In this document: one piece after another, positions 24,003-32,385 of the stretch
Position numbering within the stretch: the stretch's first letter is position 1
Layout: each line of letters starts with the position of its first letter
Origin: Marinobacter salinexigens
GTDB lineage: Bacteria; Pseudomonadota; Gammaproteobacteria; Pseudomonadales; Oleiphilaceae
Assembly (NCBI RefSeq): GCF_008370345.1
Contig: NZ_VTUU01000002.1
Span: forward strand, 62,001-126,000
DNA: 64,000 nucleotides
Direction of reading: 5' to 3'
Program-made: the position numbers and the translations under genes
Notes under the pieces: model-generated
Seen by the model: only the letters and a program-made list of their open reading frames with translations
What the model was told of the DNA's origin: nothing
Databases searched by the model: none

Positions 24003-26003
24003 TCAGCGTCGTTTGGTGAAGTAAACGCTTAGCCCTTGTCCGGTCAGGCTTTGTACTTCGTTGCCCAGCGCTTCCGCCTGAATCTGTTTCTGCACAGGAA
24101 GCGTTGCCAGACTGTGGCCGTCTGTATCCCGGGCTTTGATCAGTTTCCAGTCCACCTCATTGCTTACCAGCCCCATCAGTTCCCGGAACTGTGCTGTATC
24201 CTGCGGCTGGAACCAGCGATCACGACATCCGCCAAGGGTGTAGAAATCATCATCGGCCAGCAATTCCTGCCAGACGGAATCCTGGCGGTTAGTCATCACC
24301 ATCCGGCGTAATTGCTTCAGTGCACTCCGTGTTGGCTGGAGCCCGTGCTCGGCAATCAACCGGCGGATCTGTCGGTCGCCTTTTGTCTGTTCCGCAATAC
24401 TGGTGTGCATGTGAACCACTGCGCCGGTGCCCGTAGCCTCAGAAACCAGAGCGGCGAGAGACAGTTCGGTCATGGCAGGGGAGGGCATTCGGCCAACTTC
24501 AATCCAATGAACCTGATGGCCGTCTGCGATAAAGTGCTGGGCGATAGACCAGGGCCAGAACACAATATTGTTCAGGTCCATGTCTGCTGCCATCCGGGTT
24601 GCCCTGGCAATGTTTGCCAGGGACTCGTCGACCGCAATCACCTCTACATCATCAAGGTAGCGGGCCAGTTCCATTGCCCTTTGCCCGGACTGGGCGCCGC
24701 AAACCATGATCCGCAGTGTCTCCGGCAGATGATCGGTGCCAAGTTTAAGCTCCGAGGCCATCAGGCGCTTCAGGCTTGATCCGGTTCGATAGGCCAGCTG
24801 TGACCATGTGGGCCATGCCTGAGGAACATCGACTTTGTCCAGGCAAAGTTCGTCCGCCTTCTCATCAAAGTTCTGTTTAATGGCTTCTTCGCTTGCACGG
24901 TCGTAGTAGCTGGCGGCAAGCAACGGCTGAAGGCCCAGAGGCCAATCCGTCAGAGCCCATTGGCCTAATTGCACGGCAACGTCCTGGTGGAACAGGGCTC
25001 CGTACATGGCACTGATTATCAGAGATCCGGCCAGGGCGTCTTGAGGTTCGCCCATAGCGAACTGCGCCTTGAGGCTTTCGTTGATGGCCAGAATCAGGCG
25101 CTCTTCATCATCTTCTGCACACAGTGCGAAACCGGTCCGGTTGGCGTACTCACCGATCGCCAATGCCAATGCCTGCAGTTCGTCCCGCAGCTCGACTGTA
25201 TGAGCTACTTCTGCCAGTACCGCACGGCGCAAGAGGGCAACGAGCTCTTCGATCGCAGGGTTGGGCATCAGTGTTTTCTGCAGGGCCAGAATCAGTAACT
25301 CATCTTCTGACGCCGCCTCCAGCAGGATCTGGGCATCCGGGTTGTCCAGATCATATTGCTGATGGATGATGGCTCCGACGAATCGGCCAAGTTCCTGATG
25401 GGGTAAGCCTGGACGGCTGAGAAGCGCAATGGCATCCAGCGCCAGTGCTGAATCTGCTTTCTTCACTTCAAGGTGCTGCGCGCAGGAAAGCATACCGCTG
25501 TAGACAGATTCCCACTCGGCACCGGTCTCGAGAAGCTTGCGGTAGTGGAGGTACGCAACGTCGAACTGGCCCTGAAGCCTCTTGGCATGTGCCACACCAC
25601 AAAAAGCGGCCGCCGATTGCCGGTCGAGCTCCAACGCTTGCAGGAAATACTGTTCAGCCAGAGCAGGGCGTTCGGTCTTGAGCGCCCAATAACCGAGGTT
25701 TGTGAACTGTTGAGGCTGCTCGGGGTTCGCATCCAGGCTCGCATTGAACAGTTCCTGAGCTTTGTCGAGCCGCCCATCGTCCATCTCAACCCGCCCCAGC
25801 AAACCCAGAGCCATGGCACTGTTCGGCTCCAGTTCGAGTGACTGCTGCAGGTAACTGCGGCATTCTGCCCGAGCCTTCAATCGGCTGATGTGGCTCAGCG
25901 CCGGATCGTTTGAAACCCGGTAGGCCTCGTTAGCCTGGAGCAACTGCCGTGCGGCATCGGCCTGCTGGCCTCTGGTTTGCTGAATGTGATGCTGTGCTTG
26001 CAT
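24003..26003 (-). CDS. TPR protein with a C-terminal methyltransferase-like domain
   Basis: This 666-residue soluble protein has tetratricopeptide repeats at about residues 38-165 (for example ALGLLGRVEMDDGRLDKAQE). A long helical middle region follows, then at 430-460 a sequence like motif I and II of class I SAM-dependent methyltransferases (LRIMVCGAQSGQRAMELARY followed by VEVIAVDES). Motif I has GAQSG rather than the common GxGxG, so SAM binding is plausible but unproven. AGAGG precedes ATG 26003. It lies one small TA pair away from fliC1. TPR domains bind protein partners, so modification of flagellin or another surface protein is a reasonable guess. Confidence 0.6.
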   Translation of the reverse strand: MQAQHHIQQTRGQQADAARQLLQANEAYRVSNDPALSHISRLKARAECRSYLQQSLELEPNSAMALGLLGRVEMDDGRLDKAQELFNASLDANPEQPQQFTNLGYWALKTERPALAEQYFLQALELDRQSAAAFCGVAHAKRLQGQFDVAYLHYRKLLETGAEWESVYSGMLSCAQHLEVKKADSALALDAIALLSRPGLPHQELGRFVGAIIHQQYDLDNPDAQILLEAASEDELLILALQKTLMPNPAIEELVALLRRAVLAEVAHTVELRDELQALALAIGEYANRTGFALCAEDDEERLILAINESLKAQFAMGEPQDALAGSLIISAMYGALFHQDVAVQLGQWALTDWPLGLQPLLAASYYDRASEEAIKQNFDEKADELCLDKVDVPQAWPTWSQLAYRTGSSLKRLMASELKLGTDHLPETLRIMVCGAQSGQRAMELARYLDDVEVIAVDESLANIARATRMAADMDLNNIVFWPWSIAQHFIADGHQVHWIEVGRMPSPAMTELSLAALVSEATGTGAVVHMHTSIAEQTKGDRQIRRLIAEHGLQPTRSALKQLRRMVMTNRQDSVWQELLADDDFYTLGGCRDRWFQPQDTAQFRELMGLVSNEVDWKLIKARDTDGHSLATLPVQKQIQAEALGNEVQSLTGQGLSVYFTKRR

Positions 26004-26172
26004 GGGACACCTCTTGGAATCTGCCGTTTAATGGGAGCGGCAAAAATCTGCAGTTTTGACGTTCGTGCTGCTGTTATGGAGGGATATAGCGAAAGGCGTG
26101 CCAATGAGTAGTCACTGCGTTGATTTCGGTGCCTGTGTTAATCTATGTGATAAGTCGACAGTGAGAATGGAT

Positions 26173-26604
26173 ATGGCGCAAGAGCAGGATGTTCGCTGGT
26201 TGCAGCGATTTGAAAACTTCAAAAAAGCCTACAGACAGCTGGATAGTGGTATTGCGCTGTCCGCTTCGAGAGAGCTCTCGGATCTGGAAAAGCAGGGGTT
26301 AATCCAGGCCTTTGAATATACCTATGAGCTTGCCTGGAATGTGCTCCGTGATTATTTGCGCTGGCAAGGTAATGCCGACATCGTGGGTTCCAGGGATGCT
26401 ATTCGGGAAGCGTTTGCCAGCAGTTTGATTGAGGACGGCGAAGGTTGGATGCGAATGCTGAAGGACCGAAACCGCACCTCCCATACCTATAATGAAGAAA
26501 CAGCTCGTGAAATTCTGAATAACATTGTGGGGTCTTATCGGGCGCTGTTTGAGAGCTTGCAAAACCGAATGAATGGGGAGGCTGAGAAGCATGGCCTCGC
26601 CTGA
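26173..26604 (+). CDS. hepT: HEPN-domain protein (HepT/HI0074-like), putative RNase toxin
   Basis: The 143-residue helical protein is the HEPN partner of a minimal nucleotidyltransferase. The conserved HEPN site reads DRNRTSHTYNEETA, with the RxxxxxH arrangement that forms the RNase centre in HepT. In characterised pairs HepT cuts tRNA and MntA blocks it by adding AMP to a nearby Tyr; here TYNE provides such a Tyr. I chose ATG 26173; ATG 26167 is two codons upstream. It overlaps mntA by 14 nt. Older annotations call the family a nucleotidyltransferase substrate-binding subunit. Confidence 0.85.
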   Translation: MAQEQDVRWLQRFENFKKAYRQLDSGIALSASRELSDLEKQGLIQAFEYTYELAWNVLRDYLRWQGNADIVGSRDAIREAFASSLIEDGEGWMRMLKDRNRTSHTYNEETAREILNNIVGSYRALFESLQNRMNGEAEKHGLA

Positions 26605-26917
26605 GCTCGTTGTAACTGATGAAAGTGTTGGCCTTCCGCCCTATGTGATGAAGCAACTGAAGGTGGTGTTGGAGGCGCATAAAACGGTCGAGGCTGTAAC
26701 GCTGTTTGGCTCCCGGGCTAAGGGTAACTACCGTCCGAATTCAGATATTGATTTGATGCTGACTGCGCCGGACCTCTCGTGGGAGGAGTTTACTCAGATT
26801 GAATGCGAAGTGGATGAGTTGTTGCTTCCCTGGAAGGTAGATCTTGTTCTTGAGCATCAGGTTGATAACCGGGCGTTATTAGATCACGTAACGCGGGTAG
26901 GAATTCGGGTAAAATAA
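26591..26917 (+). CDS. mntA: MNT-domain minimal nucleotidyltransferase, antitoxin of the HEPN pair
   Basis: The 108-residue protein has the polymerase-beta fold signature TLFGSRAKGNYRPNSDIDLM (written in part), with the GS motif and two catalytic Asp of SDIDL, and a third acidic residue in WKVDLVLE. It probably AMPylates and silences HepT. ATG 26591 is chosen, with purine-rich GGGGAGGCTGAGAAG upstream; ATG 26573 in frame would add six residues. The 14-nt overlap with hepT implies coupled translation. The pair is a stability or defence module inserted between the TPR gene and the flagellar genes. Confidence 0.87.
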   Translation: MASPELVVTDESVGLPPYVMKQLKVVLEAHKTVEAVTLFGSRAKGNYRPNSDIDLMLTAPDLSWEEFTQIECEVDELLLPWKVDLVLEHQVDNRALLDHVTRVGIRVK

Positions 26918-26946
26918 AAATGGCCGGGCAATTGCCCGGCCATTTT
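26917..26946. terminator. Bidirectional terminator between mntA and fliC1
   Basis: A 30-nt perfect palindrome begins AAAATGGCCGGGCA and ends with TGCCCGGCCATTTT. With A-runs on one side and T-runs on the other, it would terminate both mntA (+) and the convergent flagellin (-). It starts at the last base of the mntA stop codon. Confidence 0.9.
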
Positions 26947-26961
26947 GTCAGGGCGTAAAAC

Positions 26962-28464
26962 TTAACCCTGGAGCAACTGCAGAACCTGCTGTGGGCGGGC
27001 ATTTGCCTGGGCAAGCACGGAAAGGCCGGCTTGCTGGAGTACCTGGGTGCGAGCCAGCTCCGCAGACTCTGCTGCGAAGTCGGCATCCTGAATCCTGGAA
27101 CGGGCTGCCGACAGGTTTTCGGACGTGGTGCTCAGGTTTGCAATGGTGGATTCCAGGCGGTTCTGGACGGCACCGAGGTCGGCACGGATCCCGCTGATGG
27201 TTTCCAGAGCGGCGTCCAGAATAGAGAGTGCGCTGGTTGAACCTTCAACAGTGCTGATGTCGACTTCGGCAACGGTTTCCGGTTCTGATCCCACGGCTAC
27301 GCTGGCAGTTGCATTGTTGATAATGCTGCCTGATCCCGCCGTTGCGGATGAGGATACGGCAAAGCTGACGGCTGAATCGAATGTCAGCTCGCCGCTTGCG
27401 CGAATGCTGTTCGCTGCCCCGCTGGTTAGCGGTGTGGCCGCGGTATCTGCGCTACCCTGGAAATTGACGGTATTGAGAGTCGCATTAGTGGTGAAATCTT
27501 CAAGAACGATATCACGACCATTTTCCTGAATAAGGGTTAGTGTCCCGTCTTTTACCTCGGCTGTAATCCCTGTCTGGCCACTCGCGGCGTTAATTTCCCG
27601 TGCTAGGGGGGACAGATCGTTAACATCTGAAATCTGGGCGGAGATTGTAGATGTTTGGCCGCCACTGCCGAGTGTCATGGACACTGTTCCAACGCCGCCC
27701 AGTGATGAGAGCGTTGCGGTGGTGCGTGCGTAGGCTGTTACACCGGTGGTACTTGCCGTTGCATTGATCGCTGCAGCGATTTCCTCAGCGGTGTCGCCAG
27801 CCTCTACAGTCACATCCTGGCTGTCCAGGGAGCTGGAGATCGTGACCGTCTGTGCTCCTATCGTATTTTGAGTAGGGGCCGGAGCGGCTTGAGCTGCTGT
27901 GGCTGAACCTGTTCCTTGCTCCGCGGTCGCGTTTGCCTCGCTAACGGTGTTGTTGGCGAGTGAATCAACGCGGGTGCCTGTGATGGATACGGATATCGTT
28001 TGGTTTTCGTTGGCTCCGGCCTGGAATTTCTGAGCCTGGAACGTGCCATCCAGAAGCGCGAGCCCGTTGAATTCAGTGGTCGTTGCGATTCTTTCCAGCT
28101 CGTCTTTGAGCTGATTTACTTCTGCTTGCAATGCCTGGCGGTCTGAGGCTGAGTTGGTAGCGTTTGCAGACTGAACGGCAAGTTCCCGCATTCGCTGGAT
28201 AATGTTGCTGGATTCTCCTAGCGCTCCCTCAGCAACCTGGGCCAGAGATATACCGTCGTTGGCGTTTCTGATCGCCTGATTCAGGCCTCGTACCTGTGAG
28301 GTAAACCTTTCTGAGATGGCAAGCCCGGCAGCGTCATCTTTTGCTGAGTTGATACGCAAACCTGACGACAGTCTCTGAAGAGTCGTGTCTGCATCACGCT
28401 GAGATGTATTCAGGTTGCGCTGTGCATTGAGTGATGCAATGTTGGTGTTAATGATTTGTGGCAT
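26962..28464 (-). CDS. fliC: Flagellin with hypervariable insert (large flagellin)
   Basis: This 500-residue flagellin polymerises into the filament after export by the flagellar type III system. The N-terminal D0/D1 part has [40 protein letters not shown] and [16 protein letters not shown]. The C-terminal D1/D0 part has [15 protein letters not shown] and ends in [20 protein letters not shown]. The middle (about 160-410) is a Ser/Thr/Ala-rich insert with a flagellin-IN-like segment and no Cys, a likely site of O-glycosylation. It is divergent from the smaller flagellin at 28838. A sigma-54-like site lies about 90 nt upstream. Confidence 0.96.
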   Translation of the reverse strand: MPQIINTNIASLNAQRNLNTSQRDADTTLQRLSSGLRINSAKDDAAGLAISERFTSQVRGLNQAIRNANDGISLAQVAEGALGESSNIIQRMRELAVQSANATNSASDRQALQAEVNQLKDELERIATTTEFNGLALLDGTFQAQKFQAGANENQTISVSITGTRVDSLANNTVSEANATAEQGTGSATAAQAAPAPTQNTIGAQTVTISSSLDSQDVTVEAGDTAEEIAAAINATASTTGVTAYARTTATLSSLGGVGTVSMTLGSGGQTSTISAQISDVNDLSPLAREINAASGQTGITAEVKDGTLTLIQENGRDIVLEDFTTNATLNTVNFQGSADTAATPLTSGAANSIRASGELTFDSAVSFAVSSSATAGSGSIINNATASVAVGSEPETVAEVDISTVEGSTSALSILDAALETISGIRADLGAVQNRLESTIANLSTTSENLSAARSRIQDADFAAESAELARTQVLQQAGLSVLAQANARPQQVLQLLQG

Positions 28465-28554
28465 GGTTTATCTCCCTGCTCCTGAAAGCCAGGATCAGCG
28501 ATTAACTCTGGATTTCGCGGATGCCGGCAAAAGAATGTCGTTTGCAGGAATAAA

Positions 28555-28571
28555 GGCGAAGTGTGTGCCAT
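28555..28571 (-). promoter_or_regulatory. Sigma-54-like promoter for the large flagellin
   Basis: Read on the minus strand the site is ATGGCACACACTTCGCC: GG and GC separated by exactly 10 nt, with TGGCAC intact in the -24 box and CGC in place of TGC at -12. It lies about 90 nt upstream of the ATG at 28464. RpoN control of flagellin is known in several polar flagellates. Confidence 0.6.
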
Positions 28572-28657
28572 CGATAAAATAATTAATTAAAAACAGATAG
28601 TTGTTTTTAGCGCTGGGCTTGAGTGACGGATCGTCGGTGGCCTGCTTTGCCGATTCT

Positions 28658-28674
28658 TTGGCACAATGAAGGCA
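28658..28674 (+). promoter_or_regulatory. Weak sigma-54-like site facing the small flagellin
   Basis: TTGGCACAATGAAGGCA keeps a perfect -24 half (TTGGCAC) and the 10-nt GG-to-GC spacing, but the -12 half is AGGCA rather than TTGCA. It is 164 nt upstream of the small flagellin ATG and could be a second promoter or chance. Confidence 0.35.
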
Positions 28675-28722
28675 GCGAATTGCCGGTTTTACATTCCTTT
28701 ACAAAGTTTCTTTAAATTTCTC

Positions 28723-28749
28723 TAAAGGTCAGAAAGCTGGTGCCGTTAA
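28723..28749 (+). promoter_or_regulatory. Sigma-28 (FliA) promoter of the small flagellin
   Basis: TAAAGGTC at 28723-28730 and GCCGTTAA at 28742-28749 are separated by exactly 11 nt, against the consensus TAAAGTTT-N11-GCCGATAA (13 of 16 match). It is 88 nt upstream of the ATG at 28838, giving a typical flagellin leader. Confidence 0.85.
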
Positions 28750-28837
28750 GTGGAGTAACAGGGCGGCGCTACCAACCAAAAAATCGGGCGCCAGACCTTT
28801 TCCATGAAATAACGACATATGTCGAAGGGGAAGTACT

Positions 28838-29665
28838 ATGGCTCTCGGTATCAACACTAACGTCGCATCTCTTAACGCTCAGAACCAATTGGGTCGTTCT
28901 CAGAGTCTTTCTGATCAGGCTCTGCAGCGCCTTTCTTCTGGTTTGCGGATTAACTCGGCAAAAGATGACGCGGCAGGTATGGCAATTTCCACCCGCTTCG
29001 ATGCGCAGATTCGGGGGCTGACAGTAGCTCAGCGTAATGCCAATGATGGTATTTCACTGGCTCAAACTGCTGAAGGTGCTTTGAACGAGGTGACTAATAA
29101 CCTTCAGCGTATCCGTGAACTCGCAGTACAGGCTGCGAACGGAACCAATAGCACTGAAGACAAGGCGGCTCTCCAGCAAGAAGTGACCGATCGTTTAGCG
29201 GAAATTGATCGTTTGGTAACTGACACAAGCTTTAATGGTGTTCAGGTTCTGAATGGTCCGGCGACCGCTATCGATTTTCAGGTTGGTGCTAACAGTGGCG
29301 AGAAGATCTCTATTGATCTGAGCGGAAACAAAATGGATACAACCACTCTGACGGTGAATGGGCTGGCTGTAACTGGGGATAATGCGACTATTGGTGCGGA
29401 GATCGATAAGGTTGATGCTGCGCTGACTAAAGTTAACGAGTTCAGAGGTAAGTTGGGTGCTGTTCAAAATCGATTCGAGAGTACAATTGCTAACCTGGGT
29501 ACCTCGATTGAAAATATGAGTGCGGCTAATAGCCGGATTCTGGATGCGGACTTCGCGGCAGAGAGCGCCAAGTTGGCTAAGTCGAACGTGCTCCAGCAAG
29601 CAGGTATTTCTGTTCTGGCGCAGGCCAATGCCCGTCCTAACCAGGTTCTGTCTCTCCTGCAGTAA
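28838..29665 (+). CDS. fliC: Flagellin, minimal form (small flagellin)
   Basis: The 275-residue flagellin keeps only the conserved parts: N-terminal [40 protein letters not shown], and C-terminal LGAVQNRFESTIANLGTSIE ending QANARPNQVLSLLQ. The D2/D3 surface domain is almost absent, leaving about 60 variable residues (170-230). AAGGGG precedes the ATG. It heads the flaG-fliD-fliS run and has a clear sigma-28 promoter, unlike the large flagellin. The two may form different filament segments or be made at different times. Confidence 0.96.
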   Translation: MALGINTNVASLNAQNQLGRSQSLSDQALQRLSSGLRINSAKDDAAGMAISTRFDAQIRGLTVAQRNANDGISLAQTAEGALNEVTNNLQRIRELAVQAANGTNSTEDKAALQQEVTDRLAEIDRLVTDTSFNGVQVLNGPATAIDFQVGANSGEKISIDLSGNKMDTTTLTVNGLAVTGDNATIGAEIDKVDAALTKVNEFRGKLGAVQNRFESTIANLGTSIENMSAANSRILDADFAAESAKLAKSNVLQQAGISVLAQANARPNQVLSLLQ

Positions 29666-29684
29666 TTGAGACAGCGCGGTGATC

Positions 29685-29714
29685 GCCGGCCCTTTCCGTA
29701 AGAGAAGGGCCGGC
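29685..29714 (+). terminator. GC-rich hairpin after the small flagellin
   Basis: GCCGGCCCTT (29685-29694) and AAGGGCCGGC (29705-29714) form a 10-bp stem with a 10-nt loop, 20 nt after the stop. The T tract is poor (TTAA), so it may attenuate read-through into flaG or protect the flagellin mRNA 3' end. Confidence 0.65.
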
Positions 29715-29747
29715 TTAACGCCGTTTAGAGGATAGCGAGGTAAAGCT

Positions 29748-30173
29748 ATGAATGACGTGAACCTGAATGGCTCGGGCTTGAAGCTGGTAACAGCCGGTGG
29801 GCAGGCTTCGGCGCGGGCTGGTGCGTCTCCTCAGAACGAAGGCAGTAATGCCCCCGCTCAAGTTGCTGGTTCGGGAAGTCCGGCTGGCGTCGTGCAGGTT
29901 TCCAGGGTGCAGGATGCATCGGAATCCGCGAATGCAAAAGGCAGGTCGGCTGAGCATCTGGACCAAGCGGTGTCCAGGCTCAACGACTATGTTCAGAGTG
30001 TTCGGCGTGATTTGCAGTTCGAGGTCGACAACGACCTGGGAGAGACGATTGTGCGAGTCGTTGATCAGGAAACCCAGGAGGTCATCCGTCAGATTCCTGA
30101 TGAAGTGGCATTGAGGTTGGCAGAGAAGTTGCAGCAGGATGAACCGCTGACGTTATTTAACATAGAGGTCTGA
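29748..30173 (+). CDS. flaG: FlaG family protein
   Basis: This 141-residue protein matches the FlaG family, usually encoded between flagellin and fliD in polar flagellates and affecting filament length. The N-terminal half is Gly/Ser/Ala-rich and probably disordered; the conserved half, from about residue 70, is NDYVQSVRRDLQFEVDNDLG followed by TIVRVVDQETQEVIRQIPDE and LAEKLQQDE. GAGG lies just before ATG 29748. Its exact biochemical action is not settled. Confidence 0.9.
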   Translation: MNDVNLNGSGLKLVTAGGQASARAGASPQNEGSNAPAQVAGSGSPAGVVQVSRVQDASESANAKGRSAEHLDQAVSRLNDYVQSVRRDLQFEVDNDLGETIVRVVDQETQEVIRQIPDEVALRLAEKLQQDEPLTLFNIEV

Positions 30174-30220
30174 ATCTCATTGCCGCCTTGTCGGCAGCAT
30201 GTTAAGTGACGGTATTTCGG

Positions 30221-30251
30221 CGCCGCCGCACCCTGGCAGGGTCCGGCGGCG
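30221..30251 (+). repeat. Hairpin in the flaG-fliD gap
   Basis: CGCCGCCG (30221-30228) pairs with CGGCGGCG (30244-30251), and the inner ACCCT and AGGGT pair too, giving a long GC-rich stem. There is no T-run, so it is probably an mRNA stability or attenuation structure rather than a terminator. Confidence 0.5.
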
Positions 30252-30375
30252 TGCCCGTTTAAGTGCGCGGAAATTACGTTTCGTAACATTTTATTTGCTG
30301 CTTGAGGCAAAGTTTTGCCGGTTTTTGCCGTTAACCTTATCAAGTCGCAGAGACGCCTTTCAGGAGGCAGTTACC

Positions 30376-31779
30376 ATGGCATCCATATCATCGCTCGGGG
30401 CAGGTTCAGGCCTGTTCACAAATGATCTTGTGAATCAGCTTGTCAGTGCGGAGCGTGCTCCAGCGGAACTGCGGCTGAATCAGCGGCAGGCTGAGGCTGA
30501 AGCTGAAATATCCGCATACGGTAAAATCAGCAGTGCTCTGGAGGCTTTGAAGGAGCCGTTGGATGCTTTGAGCGATATTGACAGCATGCGTGCCTTTGTT
30601 GGTTCGAGTTCCAACGAAAGCGTCGCCACAGCTTCTGTTGATGTGTCCAGCGCCAGCCGTGGTTCTTATAGCTTGGATGTTCAGCAGTTGGCTCAGGCCC
30701 AGTCTCTTGCGTCCGCTAGTTTTGCCGACAGGGATACCACAGCGGTCGGCACCGGCACCCTTAGCTTGAATGTTGGCGGCACCGTAACGGATATCACCGT
30801 TGATGGGTCGAATAATACCCTCGATGGGCTTGCGGCCGCGATCAATGATTCCAATGCGGGGGTTTCTGCCAGCGTTATCGATACCGGCTCCGGATTCAAA
30901 CTTGTGTTGTCTGCGGATGAAAGCGGTACAGCGAATGCGGTGCAGGTTTCTGTGACGGATAGTGACGGAGACAACACTAACGCCTCCGGCCTTTCTCAGT
31001 TTGCGTTTGATGGCGTCACCAGCAACATGCAGGAGACGGTTGTTGCCAAGGATGCGATCTTCAACATTAACGGCATCGAGGTGACTCAGCCGGGGAATAC
31101 GATTGAAGGTGTTATTGATGGTGTAACGTTCAACCTGTTGTCCGTTGGTACCTCGGTCGTCAAGGTTGATCAGGATCCGGATGCTGTTACCGAGCGCGTG
31201 CAGGCATTCATTGATAAGTTCAATGAATTGCAGGATGTCGTTAGCTCAGTTGCAGGTTTTGACTCCGGCTCCGGAGTCGGTGGTGTTCTAAGTGGCGATT
31301 CTGCTGTGCGGAGCATTCAGAATACTCTGAGAGGTATGCTGACATCGATTCCGGCTGGCCTGGAAAATTCTCCGATCCGTACATTGGGCGATATTGGTAT
31401 TACCACGGATCCGTCGACCGGGAAGCTCGAGTTTGATGAGAGCTTGTTTAAGGATCAGTTGCAGGGTTATCCCGATAGCCTGACGACGCTGTTTGCTGAA
31501 ACAGATAGCGGGGATGGGATCGCCGCTAAAATGGCAGTGTCTCTCGACGGTTTCCTTAAGAGTGATGGGCTTCTGGATAATCGCACTGATGGGTTGAATA
31601 AAACCCTGGAGAACATCAGTGATCAGAGAATCAGGCTGGATGATAGAATTGCTTCATACGAAGAGCGCTTGATAAGGCAGTTTTCGGCTGCTGATTCTCT
31701 GATAGCGCAAATTCAGAGTACGGGGAATTATGTATCCCAGCAGTTGGCGGCCATTGCGCCCCAAAGCTCTAGCGAATAA
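30376..31779 (+). CDS. fliD: FliD, flagellar filament cap protein
   Basis: FliD (467 residues) forms the cap under which flagellin subunits are inserted, and in some species an adhesin. The N-terminus SISSLGAGSGLFTNDLVNQL and the C-terminal amphipathic segment ending with SYEERLIRQFSAADSLIAQI are characteristic. The middle has flagellin-IN-like motifs (GLAAAINDSNAGVSASVIDT). I chose ATG 30376, preceded by AGGAGG (30361-30366), because the 59 in-frame residues upstream are unlike FliD. It is followed 68 nt later by fliS. Confidence 0.95.
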   Translation: MASISSLGAGSGLFTNDLVNQLVSAERAPAELRLNQRQAEAEAEISAYGKISSALEALKEPLDALSDIDSMRAFVGSSSNESVATASVDVSSASRGSYSLDVQQLAQAQSLASASFADRDTTAVGTGTLSLNVGGTVTDITVDGSNNTLDGLAAAINDSNAGVSASVIDTGSGFKLVLSADESGTANAVQVSVTDSDGDNTNASGLSQFAFDGVTSNMQETVVAKDAIFNINGIEVTQPGNTIEGVIDGVTFNLLSVGTSVVKVDQDPDAVTERVQAFIDKFNELQDVVSSVAGFDSGSGVGGVLSGDSAVRSIQNTLRGMLTSIPAGLENSPIRTLGDIGITTDPSTGKLEFDESLFKDQLQGYPDSLTTLFAETDSGDGIAAKMAVSLDGFLKSDGLLDNRTDGLNKTLENISDQRIRLDDRIASYEERLIRQFSAADSLIAQIQSTGNYVSQQLAAIAPQSSSE

Positions 31780-31847
31780 CCGTTAACAGGCAGGATTGGT
31801 TAAGGTCACTCGACAAAGACTTGGCCATTTGTTGAAAGAGGTTTGAT

Positions 31848-32252
31848 ATGAACGGGTTACAGGCATACCAGCGCGTAAACACCCAAACCAGTATCACCGA
31901 CGCGGATCCGCATAAACTGATCCAGTTGCTGTATAACGGTGCTATTGAGCGAATTAACATGGCTAAAGCCCGGGTCCAGGCTAAGGACTATGAGGGCAAA
32001 GGGAAGCTGCTCAATAAGGCGATTGAGATCATCGGCGGTCTTCGTAGCTTTCTGGACTTCGAGAAGGGCGGCGATCTGGCGGTTCGGCTGGAGGGACTAT
32101 ATGACTACATGGAGCGCACTTTGCTTGAGGCGAGCGCCAGGAATGACGTGGCAAAGCTTGATGAAGTTCTCGACCTCCTGCGCTCCATCAAAGAAGGCTG
32201 GGACGGCATCCGCGAAGAAGCCATCCAGCAGCCCAATCATACCGCAGGCTAA
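31848..32252 (+). CDS. fliS: FliS, flagellin export chaperone
   Basis: FliS (134 residues) binds the disordered C-terminus of cytoplasmic flagellin and prevents early polymerisation. The all-helical sequence includes MNGLQAYQRVNTQTSITDAD, PHKLIQLLYNGAIERI and LGGLRSF-like GGLRSFLDFEKGGDLA, which match the family. AGAGG precedes ATG 31848. It is the last gene of the filament block and is followed by a terminator. Its small size and charged C-terminus are normal. Confidence 0.95.
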   Translation: MNGLQAYQRVNTQTSITDADPHKLIQLLYNGAIERINMAKARVQAKDYEGKGKLLNKAIEIIGGLRSFLDFEKGGDLAVRLEGLYDYMERTLLEASARNDVAKLDEVLDLLRSIKEGWDGIREEAIQQPNHTAG

Positions 32253-32276
32253 CCTCCTTCCTGTCCGTTTGTTCTG

Positions 32277-32306
32277 GCCCCGCTGCTTTCGTCGCAGTGG
32301 GGCTTT
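32277..32306 (+). terminator. Terminator after fliS
   Basis: GCCCCGCTGC (32277-32286) and GCAGTGGGGC (32294-32303) form a stem with one G-U pair and a 7-nt loop, followed by TTTAT. It closes the filament operon, about 80 nt before argG. Confidence 0.8.
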
Positions 32307-32385
32307 ATAGCCATTCCCCCCGCCATCCCGTACAATATGCGCCTTATTTTCGATACATCCATTCTGTTCAGTCTGGAGCAAGGGC

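Larger units (their letters stand above)
28465..28837. other. 373-nt divergent flagellin promoter region
   Basis: This region separates the two flagellin genes. It contains a minus-strand sigma-54-like site, a weaker plus-strand sigma-54-like site, a plus-strand sigma-28 site, and an AT-rich centre around 28571-28612. No gene is supported here. Confidence 0.7.

Noticed and set aside
30301-30320. Sigma-54-like GAGGCAAAGTTTTGCC before fliD
   Set aside because: GG and GC are separated by 9 nt, not the required 10, and the -24 half is poor.
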